Notes under the pieces: model-generated
What the model was told of the DNA's origin: nothing
The model's database searches: none
What the model saw: the letters and a program-made list of their open reading frames with translations, nothing else
Part shown: one piece after another, positions 58,851-64,000 of the stretch
Layout: each line of letters begins with the position of its first letter
How positions within the stretch are numbered: the first letter of the stretch is position 1
Program-made: the position numbers and the translations under genes
DNA from: Lolium rigidum
Lineage: Eukaryota > Streptophyta > Magnoliopsida > Poales > Poaceae
Assembly: GCF_022539505.1 (NCBI RefSeq)
Contig: NC_061514.1
Coordinates: 339,185,090-339,249,089, forward strand
Direction of reading: 5' to 3'
Length of the DNA: 64,000 nt

Positions 58851-59592
58851 TGATGTCTACGGGAGCTTCTATTCTTGTAGACAGTGTTGGGCCTCCAAGA
58901 GCAGAGGTTTGTAGAACAGCAGCAAGTTTCCCTTAAGTGGATTACCCAAGGTTTATCGATCTCAGGGAGGAAGAGGTCAAAGATATCCCTCTCATGCAAC
59001 CCTCGCAACCACAAAGCAAGAAGTCTCTTGTGTCCCCAACACACCTAATAGGTGCACTAGTTCGGCGAAGAGATAGTGAAATACAGGTGGTATGAATAAG
59101 TGGTAGCAACGGCACTCGTAAAAGTGCTTTGCCCGTGACAGTAAAACAAGCAAAGTAGTAACGCAAGCAAAGTAGTAACGCAGCGAGTAGTAACGCAAAG
59201 AAAACAAGTAAACAAGCAAGCGATAGCAGTATTTAAGAATAAGGCCTAGGGATTACACTTTCACTAGTGGACACTCTCTACATTGATCACATAACAGAAT
59301 AGATAAATGCATACTCTACACTCTTGTTGGATGATGAACACATTGCGTAGGATTACACGAACCCTCAATGCCGGAGTTAACAAGCTCCACAATAATGCTC
59401 ATATTTTAGTAACCTTTAGTGTAAGATAGATCAAAAGACTAAACCAAGTACTAGCATAGCATGCACACTGTCACCTTCATGCATATGTAGGAGGAATAGA
59501 TCACATCAATATTATCATAGCAATAGTTAACTTCGCAATCTACAAGAGATCATGATCATAGCATAAACCAAGTACTAACACGGATGCACACA
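58851..59592 (-). repeat. Truncated 3' LTR of the 58.9-63.4 kb element
   Basis: Similar to 61714-62453 with small indels. Similarity stops at GGATGCACACA. The remaining roughly 980 bp, including the LTR start and U3, are absent. Confidence 0.85.
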
Positions 59593-60810
59593 AGGATGAA
59601 CGGTACAGCAAAACTCACATAAAAGACATATTGTAAACATTATAAGACTCCATACCGTCTTCCTTGTTGGTCAAAACTCAATACTAGATGTTATCTAGAC
59701 TTTAGAGAAACCAAATATGCAAACCAAATTAGCAAGCTCTAAGTATTTCTTCATTAATGGGTGCAAAGTATATGATGCAAGAGCTTAAACATGAGCACAA
59801 CAATTGCCAAGTATCAAATTATCCAAGACATTTTAGAATTACTACATGTAGCATTTTCCAATTCCAACCATATAACAATTTAACGAAGCAGTTTCAACCT
59901 TCGCCATGAAAATTAAAGGCTAAGAACACACGTGTTCATACGAACCAGCGGAGCGTGTCTCTCACCCACACAAGCATTTATTCAAACAAAAACAAAAACA
60001 AAAGCACACAGACGCTCCAAGCAAAGTGCATAAGATGTGACGGAATAAAAATATAGTTTCAGGGGAGGAACCTGATAATTTGTTGATGAAGAAGGGGATG
60101 CCTTGGGCATCCCCAAGCTTAGACGCTTGAGTCTTCTTATAATATGCAGGGGTGAACCACCGGGGCATCCCCAAGCTTAGAGCTTTCACTCTTCTTGATC
60201 ATAGTATATCATCCTCCTCTCTTGACCCTTGAAAACTTCCTCCACACCAAACTCGAAACAACTCATTAGAGGGTTAGTGGACAATAAAATTAACATGTTC
60301 AGAGGTGACACAATCATTCTTAACACTTCTGGACATTGCATAAAGCTACTGGACATTAATGGATCAAAGAAATTCATCCAACATAGCAAAAGAGGCAATG
60401 CGAAATAAAAGGCAGAATCTGTCAAAACAGAACAGTCCGTAAAGATGGATTTTATTAGGCCATCAGACTTGCTCAAATGAAAATGCCCAAATTGAATGAA
60501 AGTTGCGTACATATCCGTGGATCACTCACGTAAATTGGCTTAATTTTCTGAGTTACCTGCAGAGAATTAGACCCAGATTCGTGACAGCAAAGAAATCTGT
60601 TTCTGCGCAGTAATCCAAATCTAGTACTTACTTTACTATCAAAGACTTTACTTGGCACAACAAAACACAAAACTAAGATAAGGAGAGGTTGCTACAGTAG
60701 TAAACAACTTCCAAGACACAAATATAAAATAAAGTACTGTAGCAAAATAACACATGGGTTATCTCCCAAGAAGTTCTTTCTTTATAGCCGTTAAGATGGG
60801 CTCAGCAGTT

Positions 60811-61506
60811 TTAATGATGCACTCGCAAGAAATAGTATTTGAAGCAAAGGAGAGCATCAAGAGGCAAATTCAAGACACATTTAAGTCTAACATGCTTCCT
60901 ATGCATAGGAATCTTGTAAATAAACAAGTTCATGAAGAGCAAAGTAACAAGCATAGGAAGATAAAACAGGTGTAGCTTCAAAAATTTCAGCACATAGAGA
61001 GGCATTTTAATAACATGAAAATTTCTACAACCATATTTTCCTCTCTCATAATAACTTTCAGTAGCATCATGAGCAAACTCAACAATATAACTATCACATA
61101 AAGCATTCTTATCATGAGTCTCATGCATAAAATTATTACTCTCCACATAGGCATAGTCAATTTTATTAGTAATAGTGGGAGCAAATTCAACGAAGTAGCT
61201 ATCATTATTATTCTCATCAAGTGTAGGAGGCATAGTATAATCACAACAAAATTTACTCTCCGCAGTAAGTGGCATCAAAAGACCACTATCATTATAATCA
61301 TCAGAAATAGGAGGCAAAGTATCATCAAAGAAAATTTTCTCCTCAATGCTTGGGGGACTAAAAAGATCATGAAAACCAGCTTCCCCAAGCTTAGAACTTT
61401 CTATATTATTATCAACAATGGTGTTCAAAGCGTTCATACTAATATTACTACCAAGCATGCAAATATGATTCCATAGGTTTTTTAATTTTCGCATCAAACA
61501 ATCCAT
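60811..61506 (-). CDS. Hypothetical ORF in the non-autonomous LTR element
   Basis: The 231-residue minus-strand frame is Asn/Asp/Glu-rich in its first two thirds (NDSYFVEFAPTITNKIDYAY, CDSYIVEFAHDATESYYERG, the two blocks being internally similar). It ends with a hydrophobic, possibly membrane-spanning part (LKLHLFYLPMLVTLLFMNLF) and a basic tail. Similar frames occur in abundant grass retroelement transcripts as far as I recall, but no function is known. It may be decayed coding sequence and not an expressed protein. The doubled YxVEFA block suggests an internal duplication. Confidence 0.5.
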   Translation of the reverse strand: MDCLMRKLKNLWNHICMLGSNISMNALNTIVDNNIESSKLGEAGFHDLFSPPSIEEKIFFDDTLPPISDDYNDSGLLMPLTAESKFCCDYTMPPTLDENNNDSYFVEFAPTITNKIDYAYVESNNFMHETHDKNALCDSYIVEFAHDATESYYERGKYGCRNFHVIKMPLYVLKFLKLHLFYLPMLVTLLFMNLFIYKIPMHRKHVRLKCVLNLPLDALLCFKYYFLRVHH

Positions 61507-61713
61507 GTTTTAAATCAGGAAATAGAATAAGAAGCTCACTCTTGTACATTATGCCAAACTAGTGTAAACAAGAAACAACAAGATGCAATTGCAGGATCTA
61601 AAGGAAATAGCTTTGAGCACACACACAACGGCGCCGTAAAAGTACTTTACCCGAGACCGGAGTATGAGTGCCTTTTACCTTTCCTCCCCGGCAACGGCGC
61701 CTGTAAAAGTGCT

Positions 61714-63434
61714 TGATGTCTACGGGAGCTTCTATTCTTGTAGACAAGTGTTGGGCCTCCAAGAGCAGAGGTTTGTAGAACAGCAGCAAGTTTCCCTTAA
61801 GTGGATTACCCAAGGTTTATCGATCTCAGGGAGGAAGAGGTCAAAGATATCCCTCTCATGCAACCGTGCAACCACAAAGCAAGAAGTCTCTTGTGTCCCC
61901 AACACACCTAATAGGTGCACTAGTTCGGCGAAGAGATAGTGAAATACAGTGTGGTATGAATAAGTGGTAGCAACGGCACCGTAAAAGTGCTTTGCCCAGG
62001 ACAAGTAAACAAGCAGTAGTAACGCAGTAGAGTAACGCAGCAAGTAGTAACGCAATGAAACAAGAAACAAGCAGCGATAGCAGTATTTAGGAATAAGGCC
62101 TAGGGATTACACTTTCACTAGTGGACACTCTCAACATTGATCACATAACAGAATAGATAAATGCATACTCTACACTCTTGTTGGATGATGAACACATTGC
62201 GTAGGATTACACGAACCCTCAATGCCGGAGTTAACAAGCTCCACAATAATGCTCATATTTTAGTAACCTTTAGTGTAAGATAGATCAAAAGACTAAACCA
62301 AGTACTAGCATAGCATGCACACTCGTCACCTTCATGCATATGTAGGAGGAATAGATCACATCAATATTATCATAGCAATAGTTAACTTCGCAATCTACAA
62401 GAGATCATGATCATAGCATAAACCAAGTACTAACACGGATGCACACACTGTCACCATTACACCGTGCAGGAGGAATAAAACTACTTTAATAACACATCAC
62501 TAGAGTAGCACATAGATAAATTGTGATACAAAACATATTGCAATCATAAAGAGATATAAATAAGCACTTCACTACGCCATTCATAACAAGTGAGTAAGTA
62601 TTCTCGTGAAATATAGCCTAAGAGACCCACACGGTGCACACACTCGTCACCTTTACACACGTGGGACAAGGAGTCTCCGGAGATCACATAAGTAAAACTC
62701 ACTTGACTAGCATAACGACATCTAGATTACAAGCATCATCATATGAATCTCAATCATGTAAGGCAGCTCATGAGATTATTGTATTGAAGCACATAGGAGA
62801 GAGATGAACCACATAGCTACCGGTACAGCCCCGAGCCTCGATGGAGAACTACTCCCTCCTCATGGGAGCAGCAGCGGTGATGAAGATGGCGGTGGAGATG
62901 GCAGCGGTGTCGATGGAGAAGCCTTCCGGGGCACTTCCCCGCTCCGGCAGGGTGCCGGAACAGAGACTCCTGTCCCCGCATCTTGGCTTCGCGATGGCGG
63001 CGGCTCTGGAAGGTTTTCCGTATCGTAGTTTTTCGCATCGTGGTTTTCTCGACGGAGGCTTTATATAGGCGAAGAGGCGGCGCAGAGGGTCGAAGGGGTG
63101 GCCACACCATATGGCGGCGCGGCTAGGGCCTCGGGCCGCGCCGGCCTATGGTCCGGGGGCCCAGTGCCCCCTCCGGTCCTTCCCGGGTGTTCTGGATGCT
63201 TCCGGTGAAAATAGGAACCTGGGTCTTGATTTCGTCCGATTCCGAGAATATTTCGTTACTAGGATTTCTGAAACCAAAAACAACAGAAAACAACAACTGG
63301 CACTTCGGCATCTTGTTAATAGGTTAGTTCCAGAAAATGCACGAATATGACATAAAGTGTGCATAAAACATGTAGGTATCATCAATAATATGGCATAGAA
63401 CATAAGAAATTATCGATACGTCGGAGACGTATCA
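61714..63434 (-). repeat. Complete 5' LTR of the 58.9-63.4 kb element
   Basis: 1721 bp. Reading leftward it starts TGATACGTCTCCGACGTATC (itself a palindrome-like start) and ends CCCGTAGACATCA. Internal GC-rich part near 62820-63180. Confidence 0.88.
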
Positions 63435-63639
63435 GTGGACGAGCCACGCGGCTAAGTAGTACTAGCTTGTTAGGTAGCTGATGCAAATGTATATATTCGT
63501 TTCCAATGCCGAATTGTCACCGGGCCAGAAGGGACCGTCTTAAGCTCCCGAACTTGCCGTCCACCGGTACGGCGTGGACATGGCGATCACGGATCTCTTG
63601 CCGGCGAGGTCGCGAGGAATGCGTACTCCGCCGGTAGGC

Positions 63640-64000
63640 CGCGAACATGACGATCTGACTCGCACCTGCACTCGGCGCAGGTCTCATCTAATACTGCCGC
63701 TAATTGTTCAAGATTTAGCGGCACGACATCTATACTGCCGCGAATTATCAAAGCTTTAGCGGCACTACATCTATACTGCCGCGAATTATCAAAGCTTTAG
63801 CGGCACTTTTCAATACTGCCTGCATTGATCCAAGAATTTGCGGCACTTTTCTAATCTGCCGCTAATTAGGCAAATAACTGCCGCACTTTTTCTAAATTGC
63901 CTTTGATTAACACATGATTAGCGGCATAATGGAAAAACTGCCGCTAAATCTACTATTCCTGGCGGTTTAGGATAGTGCCTGCACCAAAAGTGCCGCAAAT
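63640..64000. repeat. Subterminal palindromic repeats of a CACTA-like element, right
   Basis: At least eight copies of TGCCGCTAA, TGCCGCGAA or the reverse TTAGCGGCA occur. Many are paired as hairpin arms (CTGCCGCTAA, spacer, TTTAGCGGCAC). A 41-bp unit (start ACATCTATACTGCCGCGAAT) is repeated exactly near 63726 and 63767. The array continues off the window edge. Confidence 0.65.

Larger units (their letters stand above)
58851..63434 (-). mobile_element. Non-autonomous LTR retrotransposon with one truncated LTR
   Basis: GTGGA flanks both ends (58846-58850 and 63435-63439). The right copy of the LTR (61714-63434) is complete: TGATGTCTACGG to GAGACGTATCA. On the minus strand it is followed by an AGGCGCCGTTGCCGGGGA-like primer-binding site, so the element reads leftward. 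The left LTR (58851-59592) matches only the first 740 bp. The interior (59593-61713) has one minus-strand ORF of 231 residues and no gag or pol domain that I recognise. The size and content suit a large non-autonomous (LARD-like) derivative. Confidence 0.85.

Noticed and set aside
63640..64000. A CRISPR-like or satellite array
   Set aside because: The units are short, in both orientations and unevenly spaced. This is a plant nuclear sequence and subterminal transposon repeats fit better.

Overview
This is a nuclear segment from a grass, most likely a pooid (Triticeae-like) cereal relative. The evidence is plant class III peroxidase genes with plant introns, several kinds of grass LTR retrotransposons, L1-type LINEs, Stowaway and Tourist-like MITEs, and a PIF/Harbinger element. 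Three 100-N blocks (11744-11843, 25501-25600, 37852-37951) are assembly gaps. No bacterial-type operon, CRISPR array or intact tRNA/rRNA gene was seen. Function and family calls rest on reading the translations; no database search was possible.

Genes. Three class III peroxidases form the host gene content best supported here. Two (14407-16367 and 29732-31345, + strand, three exons each) are tandem duplicates that carry an unusual Pro/Ser/Ala-rich, arabinogalactan-protein-like segment between signal peptide and peroxidase domain. The third (40142-41101, - strand) is intronless and of ordinary length. The first copy has a 2-base deletion at its 3' end that removes the last conserved cysteine, and its TATA box is changed. 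A grass ankyrin-type gene (47233-56194, +) is split by a Copia element, and a SINA/SIAH-like ubiquitin-ligase fragment (5433-6073, -) carries a frameshift.

Layout. 1-10 kb: Copia debris, a cluster of diverged direct repeats, the SINA-like fragment, a 5S-rRNA-like stretch and a decayed Ty3/gypsy 5' end. 10.4-16.7 kb: first copy of the duplicated peroxidase block, carrying a SINE and a PIF/Harbinger transposon that itself holds a solo LTR. 16.7-26.8 kb: a three-level nest, in which a Copia fragment was split by a LINE and the LINE by a non-autonomous Tat-like gypsy element with an antisense acidic ORF. 26.8-27.8 kb: a retroelement gag-like remnant. 28.0-31.6 kb: second copy of the peroxidase block, with its own Stowaway and Tourist-like MITEs. 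31.6-34.9 kb: AT-rich and GC-rich spacer. 34.96-39.8 kb: a LINE with ORF1 and endonuclease but no reverse transcriptase, split by a solo LTR. 40.1-41.2 kb: the third peroxidase. 41.2-47 kb: spacer with MITEs. 47.2-56.2 kb: the ankyrin-type pseudogene with its 5.1-kb Copia insertion. 57-64 kb: CACTA-like subterminal repeats, a MITE, and a 4.6-kb LTR element with one truncated LTR.

Target-site duplications could be read directly for nine insertions (ACTGG, CCTGT, GCACC, TTTTC, GTGGA, TTA, and 14-bp LINE and SINE duplications among them). The relative order of many events can therefore be reconstructed from this sequence alone.
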